This document shows, piece by piece, positions 52,307-61,890 of a stretch of DNA of 64,000 bases. Below the pieces are notes generated by a model. The model was not told where the DNA came from, searched no databases, and saw nothing but the letters and a program-made list of their open reading frames with translations. The stretch lies in NCBI GenBank assembly GCA_046331225.1, contig JAXLRF010000004.1:579137-643136 (forward strand). The letters are read 5' to 3'. Within the stretch, counting starts at the first letter, position 1; every line of letters begins with the position of its first letter. The translations under genes were made by a program, and so were the position numbers. The DNA comes from VFMC01 sp046331225. GTDB lineage: Bacteria; Actinomycetota; Acidimicrobiia; Acidimicrobiales; Ilumatobacteraceae.

Positions 52307-53020
52307 TCAGCGCAGGCGGGCGTAGCCGTCGAGCAGGAACGCGACCCCGGCGGCGACGACGCCGGCAGGGTCGGCGGCGAGCTCGCTCAGCGTGCGCTTG
52401 GCGCCGTAGGGGGCGTTCCAGAAGTCGGGGTCGCCGGGACGGTCGGCGGTCCACGGCCCGACGTACAGGTAGGGCTCATCGCCGGGTGCGTCGCCGGGCG
52501 AGCCGCCGAGGTTGACGCGGCGGTCGGCGGTGGCCTGTGCCTCGATCGCGACGTCGAAGTGCTCGGGCCACAGCCGGGGCAGCGTCGGGATGGCGTGCTC
52601 GGAGAGCGACGCGAGCACGCGGTCGAGGATCGCTGCGGTGTCGCCGTACCAGCGCGCGAGTTCGTGTGCGCCGGCGCCGTCGAGGACGATGGGGGCGTCG
52701 ACGTCGCCGATCGGCGGGGTGTCGTGGCCGACGTCGATCGACTCGGTGAGGTCGACGCCGGCGAGTGCGGCGAGTTGCGCGAGGGACGAGCCGGCGATGG
52801 GCAGGGTGCGGACGGATGCCGCGCCGACGGCATCGGATTCGACGACGAGGTGTGCGCCGGACACGCGGACCCGCCGGCACACGGAACCGTTGTCGGGGGT
52901 GCCGAATCCGCCAGGGGTGACACGCAGCGAGAAGCGTCCGGTGGCCTCGATACGGGCGCGGGCCACGATGTGGACCGCGACCCGGTGCAGTTCGATGCGG
53001 GCATCACTGAGGGAGCTCAT
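52307..53020 (-). CDS. Conserved hypothetical protein, first gene of the Rieske operon
   Basis: 237 residues beginning MSSLSDARIELHRVAVHIVARARI. LWPEHFDVAIEA in the middle and YLYVGPWTADRPGDPDFWNAPYGAKRT near the end look like conserved, substrate-shaping segments, but I recognise no characterised family. There is no signal peptide or membrane span. The 14-base gap to the Rieske-glutamate-synthase-type gene makes cotranscription likely. Confidence 0.65.
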   Translation of the reverse strand: MSSLSDARIELHRVAVHIVARARIEATGRFSLRVTPGGFGTPDNGSVCRRVRVSGAHLVVESDAVGAASVRTLPIAGSSLAQLAALAGVDLTESIDVGHDTPPIGDVDAPIVLDGAGAHELARWYGDTAAILDRVLASLSEHAIPTLPRLWPEHFDVAIEAQATADRRVNLGGSPGDAPGDEPYLYVGPWTADRPGDPDFWNAPYGAKRTLSELAADPAGVVAAGVAFLLDGYARLR

Positions 53021-53106
53021 GGCCGGCAGTCTTCCAGCGTTCGCGAAGGCATGGTCACCGTTCGGAGTCCTCACCCGTTCGGATGGGTCGGACCATCTCG
53101 GGTACT

Positions 53107-53121
53107 TCGACACTGTGTCGA
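53107..53121. promoter_or_regulatory. 15-bp palindrome between divergent genes
   Basis: TCGACACTGTGTCGA is a perfect palindrome around a central T, in the 231-base gap between 53020 (-) and 53252 (+). It is a candidate regulator site. Nothing else is recognised in the gap. Confidence 0.5.
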
Positions 53122-53251
53122 GCTTGTTGGCAGCATGAGGGTGGTGACGGTCGGAGGAGTCCCTCGATGCCCTGGCGTCGTGTGTTCGCAGTGATGGACG
53201 CAGCGGTCGATGGTGGCGGTCAGGTGTGAGGACGGGAGCGAGGTGCGACCG

Positions 53252-55405
53252 ATGAACGTGTGGAGACGACTCGTGGTGGTGGCGGCGTTGCTGGTCGGGT
53301 GCGTGCCGGGCGGACCGTCTGTGCGCGCCGAGACGATCGACGGCGAGTTCGACGGCATCGGTCAGCTCGAGCCGGGCAGGGTGTACGACCTGCCGGTGCT
53401 CGGACGGGCCGGGGTGCCGGCGACCCACATCGATTCGGTCGCGTTGAACGTGACGGTGACCAACCCGTGGGCACCGGGCTATCTGACGGTGTGGCCGACG
53501 GGCGAGCCGCAGCCGGCGTCGTCGAACCTCAACTTCGTGCGTGCCCAGACCGTGCCGAACACGGTGGTGGTGAAGGTGGGTGTGGACGGCAAGGTGTCGC
53601 TCGCCCTCTTCGGCAGCCGGGCCGACGTGATCGTCGACGTGCTCGGCTGGTTCACGACCGGTGGCGGGTTCACGGGCCTGACGCCGGCCCGGCTGATGGA
53701 CAGCCGTGCGGACGGTGTGACCGTCGACGGCTCGGCCCGCGCGACGGGGAAGCTGCTCGGTGGCACGAACTTCGAGCTGACGGTGGGCGGTCGCGGCGGT
53801 GTGCCGGCGGACGCCGGGACCGTGGTGTTGAACGTGACGCTGACGAACCCGACGGCGTCGGGATATCTGACGGTGTGGCCGACGGGGCAGCCGCGGCCGA
53901 ACGCGTCGAACCTCAACGTGGTGCCCGGTGAGACACGGCCCAACCTGGTGATCGTGCCGCTCGGGGCCGGCGGGCAGGTGTCGATGTTCCTGTTCTCGGG
54001 CGCGGCCGACGTGGTGGTCGACGTGTTCGGCTGGTTCGAGCAGGGTGGCGAGTTCCGTGGTGTGACGCCGGCGCGTCTGATGGACAGCCGGGCGGACGGA
54101 ACGACCGTCGACGGTGCGATGCGCGCCACCGGGGTGCTGCGTGCCGGTGAGCCGATCGATCTGCTGGTGACCGGGCGGGGTGGTGTGCCGTCGAACGCGA
54201 CCTCGGTGGCGTTGAACGTCACGGTGACGAACCCCACCGACGCCGCGTACCTGACGGTGTATCCGAGTGGTGCGCCGCGGCCGACCGCATCGAACCTGAA
54301 CGTGCTGCGCGGGCAGACGGTGCCGAACCTGGTGCTGGCCGGGGTGGGCGACGGCGGGAAGGTGTCGGTGTTCCTGAACAAGGGCAGCGCCGACGTGGTG
54401 ATCGACGTGCTCGGCTACGTGGTCGCGCCCACCGGCTACGCGGGCATGAACCCGACGCGCCTGATGGAGACGCGTGGTGAGTGGATCACCTACCCGATGC
54501 CGGTCGGCTCGGAGCCTGGCTCGATCGCGTTCGACGGCTCGAGCATGTGGGTCGCGTCGCGGGTGTACGGGGGACTGTCGCGGGTCGATCCGGCATCGGG
54601 GGCGACCGAGCGGGTGGCGATGCCGAACCCGCTCGACACGCCGCAGGTGGTGCTGTTCGACGGTCGGTACGTATGGGCGGCCGGCTCGAACTCCTCCTCG
54701 ATCGCGAAGTTCGATCCGGTGAGCGGTCGTTTGTCGACCTTCTCGGCGCGTGGCGCGCACCCGCGGTACCTGGCGTCGGACGGGCAGTACCTGTGGTTCA
54801 CCGATGCGCAGCAGGCGGTGATCGTGCGCGTCGACCGATCCACCGGCTCGCAGCGCAGGTTCACCGTCCCGTTCGATCCTGCGTCGATCGGCCAGCCGGT
54901 CGCGCTCGGCGGGTGGCTGTGGTTCCCCGTGTTCGGGCCCGGCAGTGGCACCGGATGGATCGGCGGGCTCGACATGACGACGGGTGCCGTGACGCGCTTC
55001 GAAGTGCCGGGACTCTCGAGCTGGGCGCTCACGACGGACGGCGCGTTGCTGTGGGCGGTCGCCGTCGATCGCACGGGATATCTCGGGTTCTCGTTGATCG
55101 ATCCGATCACCGGCGTGACCGTGCGCTCGTCGTCGTTCGGCGCGACGCAGACGTTCTTCGCCCGCCAGTTGATGTTCGACGGGAAGTACGTGTGGGCCGT
55201 GAGCGACTTCGGGAGCCAGCTCGCCCGCGTCGACGTCGCGAGCGGTCAGGTGAAGCTGTTCGCTCCGTACGTGGATGCGCTCGCGCCGAACGAGCTGCCG
55301 TTGCCGTACGTGCCGAACAGTCCGTATGCGATCACCACCGACGGCACGTACCTGTGGACCGCCAATCTGGGGGACAGCCTGACGCGGGTGCCTCGCAGCC
55401 TGTGA
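53252..55405 (+). CDS. Exported protein with RLxDxR repeats and Vgb-like β-propeller
   Basis: 717 residues. The N-terminus MNVWRRLVVVAALLVGC is a lipoprotein-type signal (LVGC). Three repeats of about 125 residues follow; the second and third open with TPARLMDSRADG and all close with D(V)xGW or DVLGY. A fourth opening motif, NPTRLMETR, leads into the C-terminal ~300 residues, a β-propeller of the virginiamycin B lyase/NHL type (GSIAFDGSSMWVASRVYGG, then VLFDGRYVWAAG, and so on). The repeat unit is the same type as in 15350-17224 and 17354-19213, here with a propeller in place of a protease. Function is probably surface binding. Confidence 0.8.
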   Translation: MNVWRRLVVVAALLVGCVPGGPSVRAETIDGEFDGIGQLEPGRVYDLPVLGRAGVPATHIDSVALNVTVTNPWAPGYLTVWPTGEPQPASSNLNFVRAQTVPNTVVVKVGVDGKVSLALFGSRADVIVDVLGWFTTGGGFTGLTPARLMDSRADGVTVDGSARATGKLLGGTNFELTVGGRGGVPADAGTVVLNVTLTNPTASGYLTVWPTGQPRPNASNLNVVPGETRPNLVIVPLGAGGQVSMFLFSGAADVVVDVFGWFEQGGEFRGVTPARLMDSRADGTTVDGAMRATGVLRAGEPIDLLVTGRGGVPSNATSVALNVTVTNPTDAAYLTVYPSGAPRPTASNLNVLRGQTVPNLVLAGVGDGGKVSVFLNKGSADVVIDVLGYVVAPTGYAGMNPTRLMETRGEWITYPMPVGSEPGSIAFDGSSMWVASRVYGGLSRVDPASGATERVAMPNPLDTPQVVLFDGRYVWAAGSNSSSIAKFDPVSGRLSTFSARGAHPRYLASDGQYLWFTDAQQAVIVRVDRSTGSQRRFTVPFDPASIGQPVALGGWLWFPVFGPGSGTGWIGGLDMTTGAVTRFEVPGLSSWALTTDGALLWAVAVDRTGYLGFSLIDPITGVTVRSSSFGATQTFFARQLMFDGKYVWAVSDFGSQLARVDVASGQVKLFAPYVDALAPNELPLPYVPNSPYAITTDGTYLWTANLGDSLTRVPRSL

Positions 55406-55430
55406 CGACCGCGACCGGCCGGCCTGCGCG

Positions 55431-56288
55431 TCAGACGGGGCGCAGGTGGGTGGCCGTGCGAGACGGCGTGTAGCCGAGTGAGCGCGACAGCTCGTTCGCG
55501 GCGTCGACCACCGCGTCGGCCATGGGCTCGAGCCCGTCGGGCCAGTGCGCCTTCGCGGCGGCGACGTTGATCGCGGCCACCACGCGGCCGGTGTGGTTGC
55601 GCACCGCGGCCGAGGCACCCACCCAGCCCTGCGCGAACTCCTCGTCGACCACGGCGCAGCCGCGCTGGCGGGCCTCGGCCACCACGTCCCACAGGCTGGC
55701 GACGTCGACCACGCGGGCGCCGTCGGCAGCGCTCGGGAAGGTGACGTCGGCGAAGCGTGACTCGACCTGGGCGCGGGTGAAGTCGACGAGCAGGATGCGG
55801 CCGGCCGACGTGCTGACGGCGGGGACGAGTTGTTCCTCCCAGCCGATCACGCGGGTGACGACGTTGTCGGGGGTGCTGGTGGCGAGGGTGCGCACGTTGG
55901 TGCCGACGAGCGTGCAGAGGTGCACGGGTTCGTGGATGCGGCCGGCGAGGGTCTCGATCGTGGTCATGCCGTGCCGGTACAGGTGGTCGTCGGCGCTGTG
56001 GGCGGCGAGGGCGAACACGGCGGGACCGATGCGGTAGTTGCGGTTGGCGTCGCGCTCGACGAGCTTCGCGGTCTCGAGCGCTCGCATCACCCGCGACACC
56101 TGACTGCTCTCGCGCTTGGTGGCCTCGGCGAGCTGGGTGACGCTGAGCCCGCCGTTGGCGAGCGAGAAGGGCGTGGCCAGGCAGCGCAACAGCTCGACGT
56201 CGCGTGCCAGACCGGACGCTCCGCCCGCCGGATCCTGTCGACGGGCCTCGTCCTCGATGCCGGCGGTCATGTCCTGCCAGGACTGCAT
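55431..56288 (-). CDS. IclR-family transcriptional regulator
   Basis: 285 residues. An N-terminal winged helix (ELLRCLATPFSLANGGLSVTQLAEATKRESSQVSRVMRALE; key residues LSVTQLAEAT, SQVSR) is followed by the IclR effector domain (PVHLCTLVGTNVRTLAT, VSTSAGRILLVDFT, VVDEEFAQGWVGASAAVRN, VVAAINVA). It is divergent from the peptide-type ABC operon and most likely controls it. ATG 56288 is supported by TACGCT on the - strand (56302-56297) 8 bases upstream. Confidence 0.9.
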   Translation of the reverse strand: MQSWQDMTAGIEDEARRQDPAGGASGLARDVELLRCLATPFSLANGGLSVTQLAEATKRESSQVSRVMRALETAKLVERDANRNYRIGPAVFALAAHSADDHLYRHGMTTIETLAGRIHEPVHLCTLVGTNVRTLATSTPDNVVTRVIGWEEQLVPAVSTSAGRILLVDFTRAQVESRFADVTFPSAADGARVVDVASLWDVVAEARQRGCAVVDEEFAQGWVGASAAVRNHTGRVVAAINVAAAKAHWPDGLEPMADAVVDAANELSRSLGYTPSRTATHLRPV

Positions 56289-56296
56289 GGGCGGCG

Positions 56297-56302
56297 AGCG
56301 TA
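56297..56302 (-). promoter_or_regulatory. -10 hexamer of the IclR gene (leaderless)
   Basis: On the - strand TACGCT lies 8 bases before ATG 56288. TTCCCA 17 bases further upstream could be the -35. Confidence 0.5.
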
Positions 56303-56345
56303 CTCCCATGGCAGGGGGATGGGAAGAGCCGAGAGCACATTCGGA

Positions 56346-56379
56346 TGCATTCAGCGCACGTAGCCGTGCGCTGAATGCA
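56346..56379. promoter_or_regulatory. Perfect 15-bp inverted repeat, probable IclR operator
   Basis: Arms 56346-56360 (TGCATTCAGCGCACG) and 56365-56379 are exact inverted copies around TAGC. It lies between the divergent IclR and ABC-transporter promoters, 7 bases upstream of the operon -35. Confidence 0.75.
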
Positions 56380-56386
56380 ATTGTGC

Positions 56387-56415
56387 TTGCGCGCGGACGC
56401 CTCCGTCCGTACAGT
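56387..56415 (+). promoter_or_regulatory. Promoter of the ABC-transporter operon
   Basis: TTGCGC at 56387-56392 and TACAGT at 56410-56415 are spaced by 17 bases. The transcript would start about 60 bases before the ATG at 56482. Confidence 0.6.
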
Positions 56416-56481
56416 GACCGCAGCCGGGCGTTCGCGTGGGGACCGCCGCCCGGCACTTCGCCGGACGTCAGGGGGCATGCG

Positions 56482-58179
56482 ATGGCAATGCGAGTTCCGT
56501 TCAACAGGCCGAACGCCGACCAGCTGGGCAGCGGGTTGTCGCGCCGGCGCTTCCTGCAGGGTGGTGTCGCGCTCGGCGGCGCCGTGCTGTTGGGTGCGTG
56601 CGGTGGTGACGACGACGCCTCGTCGCCGTCGACCGCAGCGCCCGGGTCCACCGGTGCGCCCGGTTCGTCGGCAGCACCCGGCTCGACGGCCGCTCCGGGG
56701 TCGTCGGTCGCCGGCTCGACGCCGGCGAGCACGGCGCCGGCCAGCGCGGCTCGGAAGGGCGGCCGGTTCCGCGCGGGGATCGCCAACGGCGGGTCGGCCG
56801 ACACGCTCGACCCCGCCCGTGCCACGTCGGGTGCCGACTTCTTCCGCACGCAGAACCTGTTCGAGGCGCTCACGCGCACCACGCCTGACATCCGCAACGA
56901 GCTGTTGTTGGCCGAGTCGATCGAGCCGAACGAGGACGGCACCGAATGGACGATCCGGCTGCGGTCGGGCATCACGTTCCACGACGGCAAGCCGCTCACG
57001 ATCGACGACGTGATCTACAGCCTCAACCGCACGCAGGAGATCCAGATCGTCGGTCGTAGCGCCACGTCGGTGATCGACTTCGCGAGCCTGTCGAAGATGG
57101 ACGACCTGACGGTGCGGGTGCCGCTGATCCGTCCTCGCGCCGAGTTCCCGTCCGACCTCGCGTCGGTCAACATCGTGCAGGACGGCGCCGACGACGCGTC
57201 GTTCCAGAGCCCGGTGGGCACGGGGCCGTTCGCGTTCGATTCGTTCACGCCGGGCCAGAGCAGCCTGTTCAAGCGGTTCGACGGCTACTGGCAGGAGCCG
57301 GCCTACCTGGACGAGCTCGAGTTCATCACGATCGCCGACGGCACGGCGCGGTTGAACGCGCTGCTGGGTGGTCAGGTGGATGCGGCCGATCAGATGCTGT
57401 ACACGCAGGCGAAGCAGTACGAGGGTTCGGACGAGGTGGTGGTCAACGTGTCGGCTCCGGGCAACTGGGTGCCGATCACGATGGCGTGCGACACGCCGCC
57501 GTTCGACGACGTGCGCGTGCGCCAGGCGATGCGGTTGATCGCCGACCGTGCCGAGATGGTGGCCAACGCGCAGCTGGGCTTCGGCGAGGTGGGCAACGAC
57601 CTGTTCGCCAAGGGGCTGCCGTTCTACAACGACGAGCTGCCGCAGCGCGAGCAGGACCTCGAGCAGGCGAAGTCGTTGCTGAAGGCTGCGGGCCAGGAGG
57701 GGTTGAAGGTGACGCTCGACGCGTCGTCGGTGTCGCCGGGCATGCTCGAGTCGGCCACGTTGTTCGCCGAGCAGGCCAAGGGCGCGGGCGTCGAGGTGAC
57801 GATCAACAACGTGCCGCCGGGCGACTACTACGGCCCCGGCTACCTGAACTACACGTTCGGCCAGTCGAGCTGGGTGGCCGGCACCGTGACCGGCCTGATG
57901 CAGGCGTCGGTGGGCCCGGATGCGACGTACAACGAGACGCACTTCAGCGACCCGACGTTCGACGACCTGTTCACCCAGTCGCAGGCCACGCTCGACGAGG
58001 CCAAGCGCAGCGAGATGCTGTTCGAGTGCCAGAAGATCCTGTACGAGACGGGCGGCTACATCATCTGGGGCCTGTCGCCGTACATCGATGCGCTGTCGCC
58101 GAAGGTGCAGGGCATGGAGTCGACGCCGACATATCCGCTCGGCGGTGGTGAGTTCCGTCAGGTGTGGCTCGACGAGTGA
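56482..58179 (+). CDS. ABC transporter solute-binding lipoprotein, family 5
   Basis: 565 residues. A twin-arginine-like n-region (SRRRFLQGG) and the lipobox LGAC indicate an exported lipoprotein, followed by an Ala/Pro/Gly/Ser linker (about 45-90). The binding domain shows family 5 hallmarks: ADTLDPARATSGADFF, WTIRLRSGITFHDGKPLTIDDVIYSLNR and VGTGPFAFDSF. It is the first gene of an ABC operon; its TGA overlaps the GTG of the permease gene. The substrate is peptide-like by family, but the hydrolase at the end of the operon suggests an acylated compound. Confidence 0.92.
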   Translation: MAMRVPFNRPNADQLGSGLSRRRFLQGGVALGGAVLLGACGGDDDASSPSTAAPGSTGAPGSSAAPGSTAAPGSSVAGSTPASTAPASAARKGGRFRAGIANGGSADTLDPARATSGADFFRTQNLFEALTRTTPDIRNELLLAESIEPNEDGTEWTIRLRSGITFHDGKPLTIDDVIYSLNRTQEIQIVGRSATSVIDFASLSKMDDLTVRVPLIRPRAEFPSDLASVNIVQDGADDASFQSPVGTGPFAFDSFTPGQSSLFKRFDGYWQEPAYLDELEFITIADGTARLNALLGGQVDAADQMLYTQAKQYEGSDEVVVNVSAPGNWVPITMACDTPPFDDVRVRQAMRLIADRAEMVANAQLGFGEVGNDLFAKGLPFYNDELPQREQDLEQAKSLLKAAGQEGLKVTLDASSVSPGMLESATLFAEQAKGAGVEVTINNVPPGDYYGPGYLNYTFGQSSWVAGTVTGLMQASVGPDATYNETHFSDPTFDDLFTQSQATLDEAKRSEMLFECQKILYETGGYIIWGLSPYIDALSPKVQGMESTPTYPLGGGEFRQVWLDE

Positions 58180-59225
58180 GCCTCGTCGACTCGCTGCCGC
58201 TGTCGTCCGACACGGCGGGCGGTGATCGACCCCGGGTCGCCGCTCGCCGTGCTCGCGCGCCGCGCCGGCATCCGCTGCTCTGGTACGCGTTGCGCCGACT
58301 GGCCACGGGTGTGCTGTTGGCGTTGGCGGTGTCGGTGCTGATCTTCGCGGCCACGCAGGTGTTGCCCGGCGACGCAGCGCGGGCGATGCTCGGGCGCGAG
58401 GCCAACCCGGTCGCGCTCGAGCAGTTGCGCGATCAGCTGGGCCTGAACCGGCCCCTGGTCGAGCAGTACGGGTCGTGGTTGTGGGATCTGCTGCACGGCG
58501 ACCTCGGCACGTCGTACGCGTCGCGTGGTCCGGTCACGCAACTGCTCGCGGGTCGCACGTTCAACACGTTGGTGCTGTCGCTGGTGGCGCTGGTGGTGAT
58601 CGTGCCGTTGTCGCTGGTGCTCGGTGCGATCGCCGGGGTGCGTCGGGGCAAGCCGATCGACCATGCGATCTCGGGCACCACGTTGGCGGCGGTGGCGATC
58701 CCCGAGTTCGTGGTGGGCACGTTGCTGGCCGCGCTGTTCGCGGTGCGGTGGGGGTGGTTGCCGGCGGTGTCGCTGGTGCCGTCGGGTGGCAGTCCGCTCG
58801 ACAAGCCGTCGATCCTGGTGCTGCCGGTGGTGACGCTGGCGATCTCGGGGTTGGCGGCCAACATCCGGATGGTGCGTGCGGGTGTGGCCACGCAGATGTC
58901 GGCCGAGTACGTCGAGGCGGCGCGGTTGAACGGTGTGCCCGAGGGGCGGGTGATCCGCCGTCACGTGTTGCGCAACTCGCTGGCGCCGAGCATCCAGACG
59001 TTCGCGATCACGGTGCAGTGGTTGGTGAGCGGTGTGATCGTGGTCGAGGCCGTGTTCCAGTACCCGGGGTTGGGCAACTCGCTGGTGGCGGCGGTGGGCC
59101 TGCGCGACGGCGCCGTGGTGCAGTCGTTGGGGTTCCTGATCGCGCTCACCTACATCGTGGTCAACATCGTCGCCGACCTGGCGGTGGTGTTGCTGATCCC
59201 GAAGCTCAGGACGTCGGCGTCGTGA
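58176..59225 (+). CDS. ABC transporter permease (DppB type)
   Basis: 349 residues with six membrane helices after a basic N-terminus. The EAA loop region reads VEAARLNGVPEGRVIRRHVLRNSLAPSIQ, and the first span LLALAVSVLIFAATQVLPGD carries the typical LPGD. GTG 58176 overlaps the previous stop (GTGA); a GTG 12 bases earlier is also in frame. Confidence 0.93.
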   Translation: MSLVDSLPLSSDTAGGDRPRVAARRARAPRRHPLLWYALRRLATGVLLALAVSVLIFAATQVLPGDAARAMLGREANPVALEQLRDQLGLNRPLVEQYGSWLWDLLHGDLGTSYASRGPVTQLLAGRTFNTLVLSLVALVVIVPLSLVLGAIAGVRRGKPIDHAISGTTLAAVAIPEFVVGTLLAALFAVRWGWLPAVSLVPSGGSPLDKPSILVLPVVTLAISGLAANIRMVRAGVATQMSAEYVEAARLNGVPEGRVIRRHVLRNSLAPSIQTFAITVQWLVSGVIVVEAVFQYPGLGNSLVAAVGLRDGAVVQSLGFLIALTYIVVNIVADLAVVLLIPKLRTSAS

Positions 59226-60067
59226 TCCGTCGGGTGATCAGGCGGCTGTCGGGTGGCTCGGTCGCGGGTGGCATCGCGTTGGCGGTGGTCGGTCTGGTGC
59301 TGGCGATCGCGTTGGTGGGTCCGTTCGTGTCGCCGTACGGGCCGTCGGAGATCGTCGGTCCGCCGTTTCAGTCGCGATCGGGCGACCACTGGTTCGGCAC
59401 CGACTTCCTGGGCCGTGACGTGTTGACGCGCGTGTTGCACGGCGGGCGCACGGCGGTGTTCCTGGCGACCGCGGCGACGGTGGCGTCGTACGTGGTGGGC
59501 GCGACGATCGGGTTGCTGGCGGGCTTCCGTCGTGGGCGGTTGGACGCGGTGTTGATGCGCACGGTCGACGTGCTGCTGGCGTTCCCGCCGATCCTGTTCC
59601 TGTTGGTTCTGGCGGCAGGCGCGGGGCCGAGCATGTTCACGTTGGGTCTGGCGATCTCGGTGATCTTCATGCCGAGCGTGGCGCGCGTGATCCGGTCGGC
59701 CACGCAGGCGGTCAGCCAGAGCGGCTATGTCGAGGCGGCGGTGGCGCGTGGCGAGCGCACGTCGTGGGTGGTGTTCCGCGAGATCCTGCCCAACATCCGC
59801 TCGACGGTGGTGGCCGACGGGGGGCCGCGGTTGACGTTCGCGATCCTGTTGGTGGCGGCGGTCAACTTCCTGGGGGTGGGGTTGCGTCCGCCTGCTGCGG
59901 ATTGGGCGTTGATGATCAGCGAGAACCGGGCGGGGTTGAGCCTGCAGCCGTGGGCGCTCGGGGTGCCGGCGGTGCTGATCGCGGTGTTGACGGTGGCGAT
60001 CAACGTGGTGGCCGATCAGCTGAGCTCGCGTGCCGCGGCCGAGAGCGACGTGAGCGAGCCGGCGTGA
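59222..60067 (+). CDS. ABC transporter permease (DppC type)
   Basis: 281 residues with six membrane helices. DppC hallmarks are HWFGTDFLGRDVLTRVLHGGRTAVF near the N-terminus and the EAA loop GYVEAAVARGERTSWVVFREILPNI. GTG 59222 overlaps the upstream stop (GTGA), so both permeases are made together. Confidence 0.93.
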   Translation: MIRRVIRRLSGGSVAGGIALAVVGLVLAIALVGPFVSPYGPSEIVGPPFQSRSGDHWFGTDFLGRDVLTRVLHGGRTAVFLATAATVASYVVGATIGLLAGFRRGRLDAVLMRTVDVLLAFPPILFLLVLAAGAGPSMFTLGLAISVIFMPSVARVIRSATQAVSQSGYVEAAVARGERTSWVVFREILPNIRSTVVADGGPRLTFAILLVAAVNFLGVGLRPPAADWALMISENRAGLSLQPWALGVPAVLIAVLTVAINVVADQLSSRAAAESDVSEPA

Positions 60068-61890
60068 GCGTGCCGACCGATCACCTGCGGCTGGTGCCGC
60101 CCGTCGACGACACGGCAGCGCTGTTGCGCGTGCGGTCGTTGCGCGTGGCCACCGAACGCGGGGCCGACGTGGTGGCCGACATCTCGTTCGACCTACGCGC
60201 GGGCGAGGTGCTGGGCATCGCCGGCGAGTCCGGCTGCGGCAAGTCGACCGTGGCACTCGCGCTGCTGGGCTACTGCCGGCCGGGCCTGCGGATCGAGGGC
60301 GGGTCGGTCGAGGTCGACGGTGTCGACCTGCTGTCGCTGGACGAGGCCGAGCGCCGCCGGTTCCGTGGGCGTCGGGTGGCGTACGTGTCGCAGGACGCGA
60401 GCAAGGCGCTCAACCCGTCGTTGCGCGTGCGCGACCTGATCGGCGAGGTGATGACGGTGCACGGCACGGGCGGCACCGATGCCGATGTGGAGCTCGCGTT
60501 GCAGCGGGTCGACCTGCCGTCCGACCGTCGATTCCTGCGGCGTTTCCCGCACCAGTTGTCGGGTGGCCAGCAACAGCGGTTGGCGATCGGGGTGGCGTTG
60601 GCGTGCCGGCCGTCGGTGATCGTGCTCGACGAGCCGACGACGGGTCTCGACGTGATCACGCAGGCGCACGTGCTGGACGAGGTGCGTCGCATCTGCCACG
60701 ACGAGTCGGTGGCGGCGGTGTTCGTGTCGCACGATCTGGCGGCGATGTCGTCGTTGGCGTCGCGGATCGCTGTGCTGTACGCGGGTCGTGTGGTCGAGGA
60801 GCAGCCGCCGCTCGATCTGGTGCGTGCGCCGCGGCATCCGTACACGGCCGGGTTGATCGGCTCGGTGCCGGTGCACACGCGTCCGGAGCACCTGACCGGC
60901 ATCCCGGGTGTGGCGGTGGGTGTGAGCGAGCGGCCGACGGGGTGTGCGTTCGCGCCGCGGTGCGCGTTGCGCACCGACGAGTGCGAGCAGGCGATGCCGC
61001 CGCTCGAGCCGATCGGCGAGGTGGCGTCGGTGCGGTGCCTGCACTGGCGTGAGACCACGCCGTCGCCGCGGTTCGCGCGTGATGCGCGTCGTGACGAGCA
61101 GCGCGAGCACCTGCTCGAGGTGTCGGGTCTGCAGGCGGTGCACGGTGCGGGTGCGACGACGGTGGTGGCGGCGCGCGACGTGTCGTTCACGATCGCGCCG
61201 GGCGAGTGCGTGGCGTTGGTGGGCGAGTCGGGCAGCGGCAAGTCGACGATCGCCCGGTGCGTGGCCGGCCTGCACGTGCCGGCCGCGGGCAGCATCACGT
61301 TCGCCGGCACGTCGTTGGCGGGCGCGGCGCGTGATCGTGGCGTGGACGAGCGGCGGCGGATGCAGGTGGTGTTCCAGAACCCGTACGACTCGCTGAACCC
61401 CACGCGCACGGTGGCCGAGAGCGTGAGCCGCCCGATGGAGCTGTTCCTGGGGTTGTCGCGTGCGGAGGCGAAGCGACGGTTGCCGGCGCTGATGGAGCGT
61501 GTGCGGCTGCCGGCACGGTTGGCCGATCGGTACCCGCGCGAGTTGTCGGGTGGCGAGCGTCAGCGTGTGGCGATCGCACGTGCGTTGGCGGCCGAGCCCG
61601 ATCTGATGATCTGCGACGAGGTGACGTCGTCGCTCGACGTGTCGGTGCAGGCGGCGGTGCTCGACGTGTTGAGCGAGCTCGAGGTGGCGATGTTGTTCAT
61701 CACCCACGATCTCGGTGTGGTGGCGAGCATCGCCGATCATGTGCTGGTGTTGCAGCGCGGCGAGATCCGCGAAGCGGGCGACGTCGAGCACGTGTTGCTG
61801 TCGCCGTCGAGCGACTATGCGAGATCGTTGTTGGCGGCCATCCCCGAGATGCCGCTCCCGTCCCCGATGTCCGAACCGGAGGTTCCCTGA
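60064..61890 (+). CDS. ABC transporter ATP-binding protein, fused DppD-DppF
   Basis: 608 residues containing two complete nucleotide-binding domains. The first has Walker A GESGCGKST (about 58-66), signature LSGGQQQR and Walker B VIVLDEPTTGLD. The second has Walker A GESGSGKST, signature LSGGERQR and Walker B LMICDEVTSSLDVS (Asp-Glu conserved). The oligopeptide-type C-terminal Cys motif of the first half is present (GCAFAPRCALRTDEC), typical of Dpp/Opp ATPases. GTG 60064 overlaps the upstream stop. Confidence 0.93.
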   Translation: MSVPTDHLRLVPPVDDTAALLRVRSLRVATERGADVVADISFDLRAGEVLGIAGESGCGKSTVALALLGYCRPGLRIEGGSVEVDGVDLLSLDEAERRRFRGRRVAYVSQDASKALNPSLRVRDLIGEVMTVHGTGGTDADVELALQRVDLPSDRRFLRRFPHQLSGGQQQRLAIGVALACRPSVIVLDEPTTGLDVITQAHVLDEVRRICHDESVAAVFVSHDLAAMSSLASRIAVLYAGRVVEEQPPLDLVRAPRHPYTAGLIGSVPVHTRPEHLTGIPGVAVGVSERPTGCAFAPRCALRTDECEQAMPPLEPIGEVASVRCLHWRETTPSPRFARDARRDEQREHLLEVSGLQAVHGAGATTVVAARDVSFTIAPGECVALVGESGSGKSTIARCVAGLHVPAAGSITFAGTSLAGAARDRGVDERRRMQVVFQNPYDSLNPTRTVAESVSRPMELFLGLSRAEAKRRLPALMERVRLPARLADRYPRELSGGERQRVAIARALAAEPDLMICDEVTSSLDVSVQAAVLDVLSELEVAMLFITHDLGVVASIADHVLVLQRGEIREAGDVEHVLLSPSSDYARSLLAAIPEMPLPSPMSEPEVP

